The notes beneath the pieces were generated by a model. The model was given only the letters and a program-made list of their open reading frames with translations, was not told where the DNA came from and did not search any database. Of a stretch of 64,000 bases of DNA, positions 1-12,267 are shown in pieces (positions within the stretch are counted from its first letter, which is position 1; the number at the start of each line of letters is the position of its first letter). A program made the translations under genes and the position numbers. Origin of the DNA: Hyphodiscus hymeniophilus (Eukaryota; Ascomycota; Leotiomycetes; Helotiales; Hyphodiscaceae); assembly GCA_016508695.1 (NCBI GenBank), contig VNKQ01000019.1:806001-870000 (forward strand). Reading direction: 5' to 3'.

Positions 1-2017
1 GACAGAATTTAATAAGACTTATACAAAACTTTAGTATAGTATTAGCGAGTATACGGGAGCTTAACCGACTATTAACCACTAGGTTAAGTATTATAACTAT
101 AAAATAATTTGATTCCCCAAGATAAAATAAATCCCTAAAGTATTAAAAGGTAGAATAAAGTTGTTAATCTTACTTGTTTATACTCCTAGTTACTAAGTAA
201 TAGTTATAAAGATATACTATATTAAAAACCTATAAGTCTCTTTAAGCTATAAAGTCTTTAAGCTAATAGCTATAATTAAAGCTTAATAACAACTTTATAT
301 AAGAGAAAGTAGCTAGCCTTTATTAACTATAAAAGAATCGAAGTATTCCTTAATTAAATAGCTCTTACTCCCTATAGTATTACTATAGAATTAGAAAAGG
401 AAAGAATAATAGTTTACTAAAACGAAAAGAGCTAGTAGTAAAGTAAGAATTAGATCGCAAAGGTATTATATAATAAGAAGGAAGAAACGTAATAATAGTT
501 TAAAGGCATTGCGGCCTTCTCTTAGCTTAAGAGTAAAAGAAACCTAAGGAAGGTTATTAGTATAATTAAAAGAAGTATTAGAAGTCAAAGAAGAACTTAA
601 GAAGTATTACAAGTAATAATACTAAAAGACGCTTAATTAAACTTAGTATTAAGGGCTCTTAACCTTGCCGTAAATATGCGTAGCGAGGGCTTTATTAGAG
701 GAGATTATATAGCAAAGTATAATATTTCCCTAAAGGGAGTAAATCTTTTTAAAACTCTTAAGAGGGGCGTCTAAACGTTATAGTACGTAATAAGAGTTTA
801 ACTAAGGCCTTACGGAAATACTAACCTTTATATATCCTCTCTTCTAACCCAAGTTGTCTTAGTTATATATAGTGTTATAATATTATAAAGATACTTTTTA
901 TCTAAGCGAAGGTATTAATACTTTTTATTATTAGTATAGAAATAAGAAGGGGATTCGATAAGAAGAGAGTTAAAGGAGTAGTACTAGAATAAGGTATTAG
1001 CTAAGTTCTAATAAGAAGAGAAAAAGGGCTCTTAAGATAAGCTAAGTTACAAGTTGAAACTAAATTAAGAGAGAATTTAACTATAAAGAAAGTTAGCAAT
1101 TATAAGATAAATAAGAAAAGAAGACCTCTAAGCGTTAAAGAGAAGAGGGAGAAAAGAGTAGCTTATAAGAGGTAAACTACTATTATTATTAGCTACCTAA
1201 AACTCTAGAATAAGGAAATAGGGAAAAGGGAGACTTTTAAAAGAGTATAAAATAGCTATTAAGTTTAAATAAACTTAAAAGAAATAATAATAGCGGAAAC
1301 AAAAAGACTTTGCGACTATAAGGTCGGGAACTAGGGAGTGTGTTAGTAAGACTATAAGCTAAGAAGGGGTTTGCTTCCTAAAGTTAAGTAGTAAAAACTC
1401 AGATTTATAAGAGGAGCTTAGTAGCGCGCTACTAGAAAAATATATTAAAGGTAAACTATAAAAAGCGTTAGAATTAAGTATAACTTAAAGAGAGAGATTA
1501 AGAACTATTAATTGCAAAAGAGATAAAACCCAAGTTATTTACTTAAAGGTTACTATAATAATCTACTATTATATATTAAGGTAAAAGTCGAAGTCGAGAG
1601 AGAAGAAGGCAAAATAAGGTTAGAGAAATTAAGTTTCGAGGTATAAAGAGATATCTTAATGCTTTTTATTCTAGAAACGCTAAAAGTAATAGGGGAGTAC
1701 TACTAATTAGTTATAAAAGGTATAGAGTAATAGAATTAATAGGATTAATAGAGTTAATAGAGTTATTAATAAAGTAATAGAAAGAAAAGGTATTAATTCT
1801 TAGAGTTAAAAGAGTAGGAAACTCAAGAAGATATACTCAAGTAAAGGTATCTCCCCGAAGCGAATTAGTACGCACTCCCGGGTTATATAACTTACTACTA
1901 AAGGGTGCGAATTATTACTATTATAGCGAGAGTATACTATACTCTCTTACTAATTAAGAGTATTATTTCTTTGACCCTATATACTAATAATTCTACTCTA
2001 TTTAGAGGGGGGACGAA

Positions 2018-2344
2018 TGTAAAAGGGTAGTTCTAAGAGATCACGTTTTGCGGAAGTTATATAATATAATGCTAGGTATACTATATAGCTAGGTTTTATA
2101 CTAGACATTAATATCTACGAATAACCTTTTTACTAGAATTATTACTATTATTTGAATATATATTCTTTTAAGCTTATATTAACGATTTATACTATTCGAA
2201 CTAGGTTCTATAAACCTACGTCTTTAGATTTATTCGTTTCGAGTTTTTGTTATAGACGGATTCCCGCGTTTCGCATGATATTAGGATTTGGCCTTCTATA
2301 GTAATATAGCTTAAGCTTTAATAAATATTATTATAATAATAACA
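2018..2344 (+). repeat. Probable 3' LTR of the degraded retroelement
   Basis: It starts with TGTAAAAGGG directly after a polypurine-like tract (AGAGGGGGGACGAA, about 2004-2017) and can be closed at a terminal ...AATAACA near 2344, giving the canonical TG...CA ends and a size of about 327 bp. The G+C of its first half is higher than that of the flanks. The 5' LTR is not in the window, so boundaries and target-site duplication cannot be confirmed. Confidence 0.45.
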
Positions 2345-2550
2345 ATAAGTAAATAAGTAAGTAATATATAATTATAAAGTATAATAATAAAGAAAGAAAA
2401 ATTTAACTTGAGAGAATAACTTCTTTCTTATATATTACTTTAAATTCTTCTAGAATATTTTATAGAAATATATTATTAATATTAATAATTATATTAATAA
2501 GCTAAGAATCTTCTAGAAAGGTATTTATAATATTACTAAAGCTTAAGTAT

Positions 2551-2645
2551 TTATTAGAGCTTACTAGAACTTACTAAAACTTACTAGGGCTTACTAGAGA
2601 CTACTAGAACCTACTAGAACCTACTAGAATCTAATAGAACTTAAT
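2551..2645. repeat. Degenerate 10-bp tandem repeat (TTACTAGAAC-like)
   Basis: About nine consecutive decamers of the form (T/C)TACTAGAAC/AAAAC/GGGC/GAGA follow each other without indels. Period 10 is close to one DNA helical turn. It sits just downstream of the probable LTR in the AT-rich block. No coding potential. Confidence 0.7.
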
Positions 2646-3930
2646 AACTTTAAATAATATAACTTATATAATAAGAATTTATATTTATATATAATACTCT
2701 TTATTATTAATAAAACTTATATTTTTAAATTTAAATTATTATATTTATAATAATATTTTAAAGATAATAAAGAATATATTTAATTTTAATAATTAAACTT
2801 AAAGACTAAATAACTTTTTTATTAGCCTATAAAAATTTATAATTTCTTAAACATTTAAAAGCTAAAAATTAGCTTTATTAAAGTTTAAAATTTTAAGAGA
2901 ATCCGACCGGTAAATTAAAAGTTATAATATTTAATAAGTTTATTCTAAAAATAGAATTAATATAATTAATATTTTTAATATATTAATATTAATTAATATT
3001 AATTAATGATTTTCTTAGTACTAATTAATACTAATTAATTACGTAATTAATATCTGGATTCCTATATTAATACTAATTAATTAATTTATATTAATATTAA
3101 TTAAAAAAATACTAATTAATTTAACAACCCTGATACCAGCTAGTAAGTAGTAGCTAGGTAGGTAGGTACTACCGTACTAGTTACATACAGTACGTACGGA
3201 CTTAGCTAAATATCCCCGAGTTGATCCAATTGATGGCTAGTTTAGTAGTTTACCATTGGGGAGTCACAGCTCGTACCTCTGTCCAGTAGATGATGGTGAA
3301 TGGAGGCTGGTGGATGAGTGGTGGATGAGTGGTACCTGGTAGCCGGTGGATGAATCACACCGGTGGGCTTCTCACCGTTTGGGATTCCAAGCTTCCAGAA
3401 TAATCTCCCTCACATCGGCCCTACCAGCAAGAGCGCATATAGCATAGCATAGCATAGCACAGCACAGCACGGCACTTACTCACAAATCTTAAACGCTCCA
3501 TCCAGCCCCAGGGCAGGATGCCAGATGGGCTGGGCTGTGCTTGGAAGCAGGAGCGGAGCATCAATGGCCCATCTTACATACATGTATCATGTATCTACAC
3601 ATACGCATACTCTCTGAGATCGAGATAGTTGGAGGTTGTAACGTCTCCTCAGCTCGACCCTGGCTGGACTTGTTGGTTTGGGGATGAGGCAGCAGTGGTC
3701 GTGGAGGGGAGTCGCAAGACGACGCGACTCTAACGGCAGGTGAGGTAAGGAAGGTAGTCTGGGTGTGGGTGTTGTGCGTAGATGGAGCTAGATGGGACGG
3801 GTGGCCAGTATGTGGTGCATGGAATCATGGATGGGAGTTGATGCTGAGTAAGAAGCATAATAATGGAGAATGGATGAGTCGGTAGAAGTCGATGCGGCAC
3901 CTCGGAGGTAAGTTAGTACTGTAGGGCTAG

Positions 3931-3960
<30 letters not shown>
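3931..3960. repeat. (TATG)n microsatellite
   Basis: About 7.5 perfect copies of the tetranucleotide TATG. Non-coding. Confidence 0.9.
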
Positions 3961-3961
<1 letters not shown>

Positions 3962-4816
3962 GGAGGTAGGATGTTTGTAAGCGAGGAAGCAGAGGAGAGG
4001 AGAGTCCTACTCGTATCCCGTACCTACCTGTACCGAAAGCCCTCGGATAGATACCCAATGAAGCCTCGTCTCTCTTCCCTTCCCTTCCCTCCATCCACCT
4101 CTCCAGTCTCCACTTCCATCCTCCCCCCTGTCCCAGGGTATCTACCTAGGAATGCGTCATATACCCCAGCTGACTTCGCGTTTCCTCCTTCTGCCGTGCC
4201 AAAGACTCAAGAAGCTCGAGAACCCGCTGAATAGCGTTCGGCCGAGTCGGGGGGTCCAGCCCTGATTGGTATATCCGGTTGTTCCTCCGTTGACCGATTC
4301 AGGGGGGCGCGCCCTTTAGCGAGGTTTCTGCCTGATGGGGCTTGGACATTGGACTGCGTGTTACCTCAGACGAACACACCCGTTGAGTCCTGACTCTTGA
4401 CATAATTCACACAATTAAGCGCCAAGGAGCTCCATATCTCGAAAAAGGGATCAGGCATCGGGTCTCGAGTGCGTGCAAGTCGAGTCTGCAGGTACAAAGT
4501 TAGAGAGACTCTACTTTATTTTTACTCTATTTTATGAAGTTCTACTACCGCTTTTCCCTATTCATCATCCCCACCATCGGCATACTAGTATACTACGTAC
4601 GATACTAGTCACCCTAGGGACGGTATTCTCCCAAAAGTCCCATCTCTGCCTATTTGTCCACTTTGACAACCTGTTTAGTCCTTCACCGAATCACCCTTTT
4701 AGTCCTTCACCCTTTTGGTCCTACACCCTTTCAGTCCATTTCCTGCCCTTCTTGGATCTAGTCTACCTACCTTGCGTTACTGGGTAGAGCGTTGCTTCAT
4801 ATGCGTTGTTTATTCG

Positions 4817-4885
4817 CTTCCCCTTCCCCTTCCCCTTCCCCTTCCCCTTCCCCTTCCCCTTCCCCTTCCCCTTTCCCTTCCCCCT
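4817..4885. repeat. (CTTCCC)n polypyrimidine microsatellite
   Basis: About nine near-perfect hexamers followed by degenerate copies. The strand is pure pyrimidine over the run, so it creates artificial reading frames on both strands (Pro-Phe/Pro-Leu forward, Gly-Lys reverse). It lies about 700 bp upstream of the bZIP start. Confidence 0.9.
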
Positions 4886-5545
4886 TCCAGTCCCACTTCT
4901 GATTCCACTTCCCTCATGTCCAGTCCCCCCTCCCCTACTCCCGCCAAGAGTCAAGACCCTCAATCTACCCGCCATCTGCCCTCTGCCTCATCCTATTCTG
5001 GGATCCTCGCTTTCCCGGATCCCGTGTCCACAGAAACGGCCATACCGCTGGGTCACAATCCCCTCCCCCGTCTCCGACTCTCCCCCTTCATCCAATCACC
5101 ATGCTGGTAGACGTCGTCACTCGACATCCCGACTGAGGCTGCCTTACAAGACGTGGAGGGGTCACCCACGCCAGGCCGTCCCTGCCTGCTCGGCGCCTCA
5201 TCTAAGACTCCAACTACTCCCATCTCAATGCTACTTACTACTTTCTGTCACGTCACGTTCGTCGTGGCCGCTCTCATCTAACTCCTTTGGAGGCAGTGTT
5301 TTTGCTTTAAACTCTTTTTCCTTTTCTCCCACTCCGTATCCGACCTATTCCATGGCTCGCTGGTCCGTATATAGGTGGCGAAAGCCTCCCGTCTCGGCTC
5401 CTTCTTTCACTACTACCTCCTACTATCATATACTTTTCTCCAACTTGTACTGAGCCTACCTTGGTATAGACTTTCATCCTGTTATCTCTTCATCTATCCA
5501 TCGCCAGTGTCACCGGCGGTCAACACTTTTCAATTCGTCAAGCCA

Positions 5546-6593
5546 ATGCTTCATCCAGTTGACAATCGTCTCCTGTTTCATCAACCAAACCCAATTGCTT
5601 CTCGCGCTTCTTCAATCGCATCAAATCCTAATCCCCCAGAGTGAATTTCCTTGGTAGATGTTTGTCACACTCCATCTAACCCGTCAAACCTCACTAAAGG
5701 ATAAAGGGACTCCCAAACCTATGAAAACGAACCATCACCAGCCAGTTCTGAACAGCCAGCCTACTCCCCAGAACACTCCAGCTACGAGAAGGAGCCCACT
5801 CGTGAAGTCCCCAGCATTAGAATCGACTCCCCCACTCAAGCCGTGCCTCTGAAGTACGAATCCTCGTCCTCGACCGAGACCGAAATGTCTTCATCGCATC
5901 GCTCATCCAACCACTCCTCACACCACTCTTCTTCATCCAAGGGAAAAGGGCATTCCTCCAAATCCAAGACCAAGAAGGACGATTGGTCCGAGATTACGGA
6001 TCCAGAGGAGCGCAGAAGAGTGCAGAATCGAATTGCGCAGCGGAAATTCAGTTCGTCCAAGATTTCTCATATTGTATTATACGGTTTCCAACTTTGGTTT
6101 TTTTTTGGCGGCTTTGGAACTTCGCAATTTGAATCTTGCATACTTCTGGATATGAACTAACCTTAAATTAGGAGATAAAGCCAAAGAATCTAAAGAGCGT
6201 GAAGACCGCGAAGCCCAGGACCGCACACACGCCGGCCACGCCTATCACACGCCCGACCCAGGGGAGATGGGGACCGACGACGAGCTCTCGGGCCTCCCAT
6301 GGGGCTCACTGTCACTCAAACACGTCGTTTCTCGGGGCCATGCAAAGGAAGAATCTTCACGAAGAGGCTCCCGGAGGGACGACGGCAGAAGTGCTTACGA
6401 AGGGAGAAGTGTCTATGGTGGAAGTCCCACCTACGAGACCGCAGAGCCGACCTATGAGGCTGATGCTTACTACGAGGCTGGAAGTACTTACTACGGCGAT
6501 GCAGCTGAGGGCTCTGCAGGGACGGGCGCGGATGAGAGGTATTACGATTATGGGAGTGGAAGTGGGAGTGGACGGGGCGGAAGCTCGAGATAG
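5546..6593 (+). CDS. bZIP transcription factor (AP-1/Pap1-like basic region, no clear zipper)
   Basis: Three exons: 5546-5640, 5707-6050 and 6172-6593. Intron 1 (GTGAAT..AAAG, 66 nt) has a CTAAC branch site and joins in phase. Intron 2 starts with the unusual donor GTTCGT and ends TTAG. The product is about 286 aa. It has a Ser/Pro-rich acidic N-terminus, a Ser/His-rich stretch, then a basic region DPEERRRVQNRIAQRKFR, whose N-x2-A-Q-x3-R core is the DNA-contacting bZIP signature of the AP-1/Pap1 type. Intron 2 interrupts the codon of the last Arg. The following KAKESKERE segment is charged but lacks leucine heptads. Beyond it are a short LSGLPWGSLSLKHVV block and a Tyr/Gly/Ser-rich, probably disordered tail. 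Expected role: nuclear DNA-binding regulator; targets unknown. The start ATG is the first in frame after a stop-containing leader, but an upstream exon cannot be excluded. Confidence 0.85.
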
Positions 6594-9332
6594 TTGATAG
6601 CGTCTTCATCTCAATGGTCCCATCCGCCGGACTACACTCAATCCCTCCACCGTGAGTCGACTGGAAACCCCAAGGATTCATGTAACTGACACCCATTAGA
6701 CCTTGTACAACACGAGTTTACGATTATGACTCTACGATTTCATATCCGTGATTACCAGCCCTCGGACAAACAGCACCCACTCGATACAATTCCCGCCCAC
6801 TTCCTTTTCTCTCACGCATTTCAGGCGTGTAATTACGAGCTAGATTCCCCAAAACACTCTAATTCTCGGCAACAAATAACGCTATACGGGCACCGGAGTC
6901 TTGCATTCATCCACCTCATCATTCTCCCACGAATTTACGATTTCCTACCTGCCTCTTTGACTCCGCTTTTCTCTCCGCCGGATCCCCTTCACATCGAAGG
7001 AGGACGATGCACACATCTCATATCTCATCAGTCGCCATTTGATAGCGTGGTCTCACAGCGGGCGAAACGATACCTTGGACTTAGCTTTAGCTTTAGCTTC
7101 TGTTATATATTAAAATTAAATCATAGATCTCACCTGCACCTGCTCAAGGAAGAAGGTCATTCTCCCGCTTCCCGTTTCCCGCATCGAGGTATGAGGAAGT
7201 GTCGAGGAACGCGAGAGCGAGACAGACGACGTAGCGTTTCCTGCTTCTCTTTCCTGAATCCAGCATTTTCATCTAGTTTCTCTCTATGCTACAATCCCGA
7301 CCCTTACACTTGGTAGTGGGTGAACGAGTAGTCATGATTCATTAGCTTGGCGGGAAGCAAAGCAAAGCAAAGCAAAGCAAAGCAAAGCAAAGCAAAGCAA
7401 AGCAAAGCAGAGTGGGAATGAAACGCAGGAGGATCCCCAAACCATGCGTGAAACACGAACGACGAGCGTGTGTTCGGTTCTCAACTTCTTCCAATCAGCT
7501 ATAGCCTTCACGTGTACATGTACAGGATGATATGTAGATCCGCCTCATCTCATAATTGAACTATTGATAGAGGAATCCTCCTCGGCCTCGGATTTCGAGT
7601 GTGAAAGAAAGCTAGCTTAGTATCTCTCTCTCTCTCCGAACGACAAATGACAAACCACAAACCACAAACCCAAACCCCAAATCCCAAATCCCGAACCCTG
7701 AGCTCCCAACTCCGAGCCATAAGCCCTGTCAGATAAAGATGAAAATCACCACGAACACGATCATCCCGCTATATCGCGGCCAGCTTCGCTTGAAGCGGAA
7801 CGGAACCATGTCTGCATATCAATATATTATATCAGGTAGATTCTCCCTCTTTCGAGCCTTTGCAGCTATTATTTTGGCTGTTGTTTGTTGTGGACTGTGG
7901 AGTCTGGAGAGTAATGAGCATCGCTGAGCTTGAGCGTGATGCTTGGGCTTGTGAGCTACGAGTACGCTACACGACTCAAGCGTCCCCGTCGAACCGTAGA
8001 ATGGTATGGGATGGGTGGAGGTGTGCTCCGTTCCTCGCTGGCGTGATGCTACGATGCGATGGAGGTAGCGGTGGCTGAAAGCATGGTCTAGCTTTTTGGC
8101 TGGTTTTCTGGTTGGGTCGTGAGTAGTAGGGGTGTATATCGTATATCGCATATTGTGGATCGTGGATCGTAGAATGTGGGCGTTAGTTTACATATATATC
8201 ATATCATATCACATCACATCAAGGTCCTCGGATAGGTACTGGTGGTAGATAGATCAGCCTGGCTGGGGGGCATGTCCTTCTGCTCTGGCTACCCTGTCTG
8301 TCGAGGGTTAAGCGTTGAAGACGATGGGTCGAAAACTTGAAGGGAAATGTTAGGAATTGTGTCTGCTGAGATGCTGGGATGCTGGGAGGGCGTGAGTGGA
8401 GTGGAGTGGAGGAGGTGGAACTTCTGTATCTTGGGTAGCCGGGGGATTGGGGAATCAGCGTTTCTTTGGAAGGGTCTTGGCTGGCTTCATGGTGGGTTTG
8501 TTGGAGTTGGAATTGTTGGAGTTGGTTCGGCGTTGATGGTGTTGATGCTTTATGCCGTTGCTGAGGGCTTTGTTTGTCTAGGTTATGGAATATTACTTAT
8601 CTTGCGTTACACTTCATTTGCTGGCTCTCCATTTGCTGACTGTCCCCTTGGTGGCCTTCCTCTGGGGTGGGGACTGGGGGGTATGTACAATAGGTATTTA
8701 TCCTTGATTCCTTGTACTGGAAGGATGTGGCCGCTCAGTTAACATGGACTACGCGAGGTTGACTGTCGTAGGAGATGCGAGGTGGAAGTCTCCATGGCGC
8801 TCTCAGGCATAGACGGTTTATATATCATGTGTGTGAGGGCACTTGCACCTGTATCTGCTGTTTGAATACTGGATCGTAGGGATGGAAATAGCCTTAATTG
8901 GGTTCGAAAATAGGTGGTAAGGGTTGTTCCCAATAACAGGTTGGATAAGCAAAACTGAGCTGAAGTTGAGCCACATAGTAAGTATTCTGATTTGTTGTAA
9001 ATGGGGTTCCTGATGTCTAGAGGTGAAGGTAGGTAGAGATAATCATTACGAGGACGTGATCGACCCTCAAGGATCTCTTAGCGTTGTCCTTATTTTAGCA
9101 CGGACAACCTTAAAAGTGCCCCACTCAAAACGGGCAGACGATGATTCTGTGATTCTGCCGTCATTGTCCGCCTTCACGATTCTGACGACGCCAATACATT
9201 CGAGCCTCAATCAATATTCGTCACAGCCGGCCCAATCTTTTTCCCACCACCCAAAAACCAAAACTAATCTTTAGTCCCTTCCTTCTCACCACCACATGCT
9301 CCCATCAAACAGGTGTTCTGAAATCGTTCAAT
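6594..9332. other. Long intergenic region with simple repeats, no supported gene
   Basis: It contains an AAGCA pentanucleotide microsatellite (7355-7410), a CT run near 7622-7637, a drifting ACAAACC/CAAATCC array at about 7645-7700 and CATAT/CACAT repeats at about 8190-8222. Several open frames of 60-196 codons occur (for example 6726-7316 and 8347-8742), but they are compositionally odd and resemble no family. I treat the region as UTR, promoter and spacer. Confidence 0.55.
7355..7410. repeat. (AAGCA)n pentanucleotide microsatellite
   Basis: Eleven near-perfect tandem copies of AAGCA. Non-coding, between the bZIP gene and IES1. Confidence 0.9.
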
Positions 9333-11504
9333 ATGAGTAACACAGATCAGGACGGCGGCAGATCACCAGGCTCAACCATCGAGGACATGACACACCCATC
9401 TTCGCCAGTTCGAGCTGATCCCGACCCCAGAATGTCTCTCCAGCACGCGCTCGGTGACACCGACTCGCAACGAAACACACCCTCTGCTTTTCGCCATGCC
9501 GAGATGGAAGACGAAGAGACTCGAACACCTGGTACCGATGCTCCTCCTACAACATCCACCTCGACATCTCGTAGGAAGAAGGCCGACGCAGCAGGCAGCG
9601 CGTTGAACAGCTCCATTTACAGCGGCAATAAGGTTCGGCATCTCAAGAAGGACGATGGAGAGCCGCTCTGGCGTAAAGATATCCAGTACGACTTCCTCAA
9701 GCTCATCTTCGAGAACGACAATGCGTGTTTCACCAATAGCTACGAGCCGGAGATGATTGGCAAGCAGACATTTGCGAATCTTTACATTGATGCCATGGCA
9801 AGAAGCAGCAAGACTAGCAAGATCCTTAGAGATAAGCTATTGAGTGAGCATGAGCCTGCGAAGAATATGGCGATGGTCTGTCTGTTGGTCAATCTAGGTC
9901 GCATGAACACGACTCTGAATTGTGAGTATCCATCTCGGCTTTCGCTGCTCAGCTGCTAATGAAGTCAAGTCTTCCCTGAGATGCGAGCTCAACTTCGAAC
10001 CTACCATGCCATCCCCTCCCTTCAAGCCCACCAAGACCCCAACTCATACAAGCAACTCCAAGATGCCCCTCGATTGAAGTCCATCCTCAAGGGAGCATCC
10101 GAAGATCGACCAGAGCCCAACTCTATCGAGAAGATCAAGAGCTCCAGAGTTCCCAGAACCAACCCTGTCAATCTCATATTTGTTCTTGCTCAATTCGCCC
10201 CGAAGATCACCGAACTACACTTCCCTGCCTCCCGCGACTTCTACGATCTCATCATGCGCACCAACCTATCAAGCAAGTCTAGAGCAGACGCGTTTTTGTG
10301 GTTGATGTGGCACTATCTTGAATCAGATTTCACAGAGGAGGGCGCAGATGAAAATCCATTCGGCAAGGGGGTTGTCTATGTCGATGATTTGAGAAACCAA
10401 GGCATCCCAAGATTACAACCCTTGACGCAAGATGAAGAGAAACTCGAGAACGTCGATTCGCAGGAGGAGATTGACTACGGTCAGGCTAAGATGCGAGAGC
10501 GTAAGAGAATCATCGAGGCGGATCAAGCTGCGTTCCAGGCGGAGCATGGCCCACCGAAGCGAGGTCCGAAGCCCAAGCTTCACCTTCCTCCTGATGATGG
10601 CACTCCAGCCGGGCTCATTGGACGTTTCAAACCGAAGAATGAGGATACTGCAAGTCCAGCTACGCTAATGGGTCGTATTCGGCCAAAATATGAGTCGGAC
10701 ATGGACAGCACGCGCTCGACGCCCCCGCCGCGTGGCACTGGACCAGCAAACATGCGCATCCAAAGCGTTCTCAACACTGGTTCCAAGGGTAGAGGAAGTC
10801 TCAAGCATCAGATTGTTGATGGTTCTTCGCCAATCGGCGAGCCTTCAGGTCCACAGATGAGACGAGCACGACCGCTGACCGCGCACCAATTAGCCGTTGA
10901 GCGAAATCGGAATCAGCGAGTCGACTACATCCTCAGCCGTGGTCTGCAAAAGGAACGTCGTAAGGCACACAAAGTTCGCAAGCAAGAAGGCGCATTCCTC
11001 CGAGCTATCAAGAGAATGAGGGAAGTTCGTGATCCATTCGAAGACAGCGAGAGTGAGGAGAGTCTGGCGAAGAATCCGAGACCTTTCCGAGAACGCGGCT
11101 TTGTTGGCTTGGTGCAACTCGAGACTGAGCAAGACGACTTCGGTGAGGAGATGTCTGCCTACGCTGCTGCTTTCCGTCGCATGGGACGAAGACTCGATCG
11201 TTGGGAGGGTCGTAAGGATCGCAATCTCGGCGTTATGGGTACGAAGCGCGTTGCACAGAATGGTTACAATGAGAGAGATAACGACGAGACCGAAGACGAG
11301 ATCCGGCCCGAGACCAAAGGACCCCGCATGAATAGCGAAGGCCGCTATCACCTGGACGAGGCGTTGGATGAGATGGAGAAGGAGATTCTAGGCCTCGGCA
11401 GTGGTGAAGACCCCGAAGAGGACCTGGACGATGTCGACAAGGAGCTTCTTGGTCTGGGTGGTGACGAGACTGAGGAAGAGGGCAGTGGGATGGATATCGA
11501 TTGA
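9333..11504 (+). CDS. IES1: INO80 chromatin-remodelling complex subunit Ies1
   Basis: Two exons, 9333-9921 and 9970-11504, joined across a 48-nt GTGAGT..CAAG intron in phase (Phe codon split). The product is about 707 aa. A disordered N-terminus (residues 1-100) is followed by the conserved Ies1 block beginning RHLKKDDGEPLWRKDIQ and running through the FPEMRAQLRTYHAIPSLQ, NPVNLIFVLAQFAPKITELHFP and ADAFLWLMWHYLESDF segments, then a basic AHKVRKQEGAFLRAIKRMR helix and a very acidic tail. Ies1 is a fungal subunit of the INO80 ATPase complex, which slides and edits nucleosomes in transcription and repair. Length matches the yeast protein (about 690 aa). Nothing looks broken. Confidence rests on recognising the conserved block. 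Confidence 0.9.
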
Positions 11505-12267
11505 TCGCTTGCTGGAGCTGTACGGCTATGAAATGGCGTTCTCGGAGGGATTAGATACCGGCTCATCGTCTGGTTTGTATACTATTTGTCACTTGCTCCT
11601 TGCTAGATTGCTGGAATACAGTCATTGCGAACATTTTCGTCCTAGAGTAGTTGGCTATGGGTTGTAGGTTATCCTATATCCTCGTGATCAAATTAGGGCA
11701 TCTTTGATTGTGTCAAGGGGACGTAGATAGGCCAGCGTCTACTACTCTGGTCCTTCCGTCTTCCAAGTTCCGTGACTTTATTTTCCTCAGTTTTTTGTGT
11801 TCTGTTTTCTGTTCTTCCTGTATTTCAAGGTCCATTGAATCTGCTCTTGCTCTGTGTGAGGCGGTGGTGTGCGGAGATTCGAGAAGTTGGAATATAGAAG
11901 GAGAAAGCTTATGATATTCGACGTATACGTGTACACACTCAACAAGTCTCATGGAATCAGCAAAGTGACTTTAGTCAAAATGAATACAAGTCTATTATCT
12001 GATCTAAAGCTATGTGCTTTAGACAACAACTTCTAGTGAGGGATTGGGTATCTCCATCAATATGGCCCCTAGGCCCCATTCCACAGTGCTTTTGTGAAGC
12101 CAAGCGATGGAAGCCTCAGGCGTCGAAGCGCCAGTACCAAACAATGCTGCCTGGACACCGCGTCATACCCCTCTTTCTTCCACCGCCATCCTCTTTCCCA
12201 TCATCAACAACACCATAAAGAAGACCAAGAAGAGCAAAACTCAGGAATCGACGTCAGAACCGCCGAA
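11505..12267. other. Intergenic: IES1 3' region and promoter of the next gene
   Basis: No supported gene. Short open frames on both strands overlap each other and resemble nothing. Confidence 0.6.

Larger units (their letters stand above)
1..3124. mobile_element. AT-rich, RIP-degraded LTR-retroelement remnant
   Basis: This block is extremely AT-rich and full of TA dinucleotides and in-frame stops in all frames, and no open reading frame survives. Composition changes abruptly near 3125 to ordinary GC content. This is the expected footprint of repeat-induced point mutation (C to T in duplicated DNA) in Pezizomycotina. A purine-rich tract followed by TGT at about 2002-2020 looks like the end of the internal region and start of a 3' LTR, so most of 1-2017 is probably the decayed gag-pol interior. 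Superfamily (Ty3 or Copia) cannot be read because the protein is destroyed. The 5' end lies outside the window. Confidence 0.75.
3125..5545. other. Gene-free leader and intergenic region upstream of the bZIP gene
   Basis: Normal-GC DNA with several simple repeats: an AGCAT/AGCAC run near 3436-3474, a TATG run at 3931-3960 and a CCCTTC run at 4817-4885. Open frames over 4473-5453 are low-complexity (Pro/Ser/Phe-rich), exist on both strands because of the repeats, and resemble no family. The last part is probably promoter and 5' leader of the bZIP gene. Confidence 0.6.

Noticed and set aside
4715..5453. Overlapping open frames of 70-215 codons on both strands
   Set aside because: They are created by the CTTCCC hexamer run and pyrimidine-rich flanks; composition is Pro/Phe/Ser or Gly/Lys repeats with no domain resemblance.
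6726..7316. 196-codon plus-strand frame after the bZIP gene
   Set aside because: No recognisable family, no intron support, and sequence character like 3' UTR; possible but unsupported.
8347..8742. 131-codon Gly/Leu-rich plus-strand frame
   Set aside because: Composition follows GTTGGA/GGGAT simple repeats; no homology recognised.
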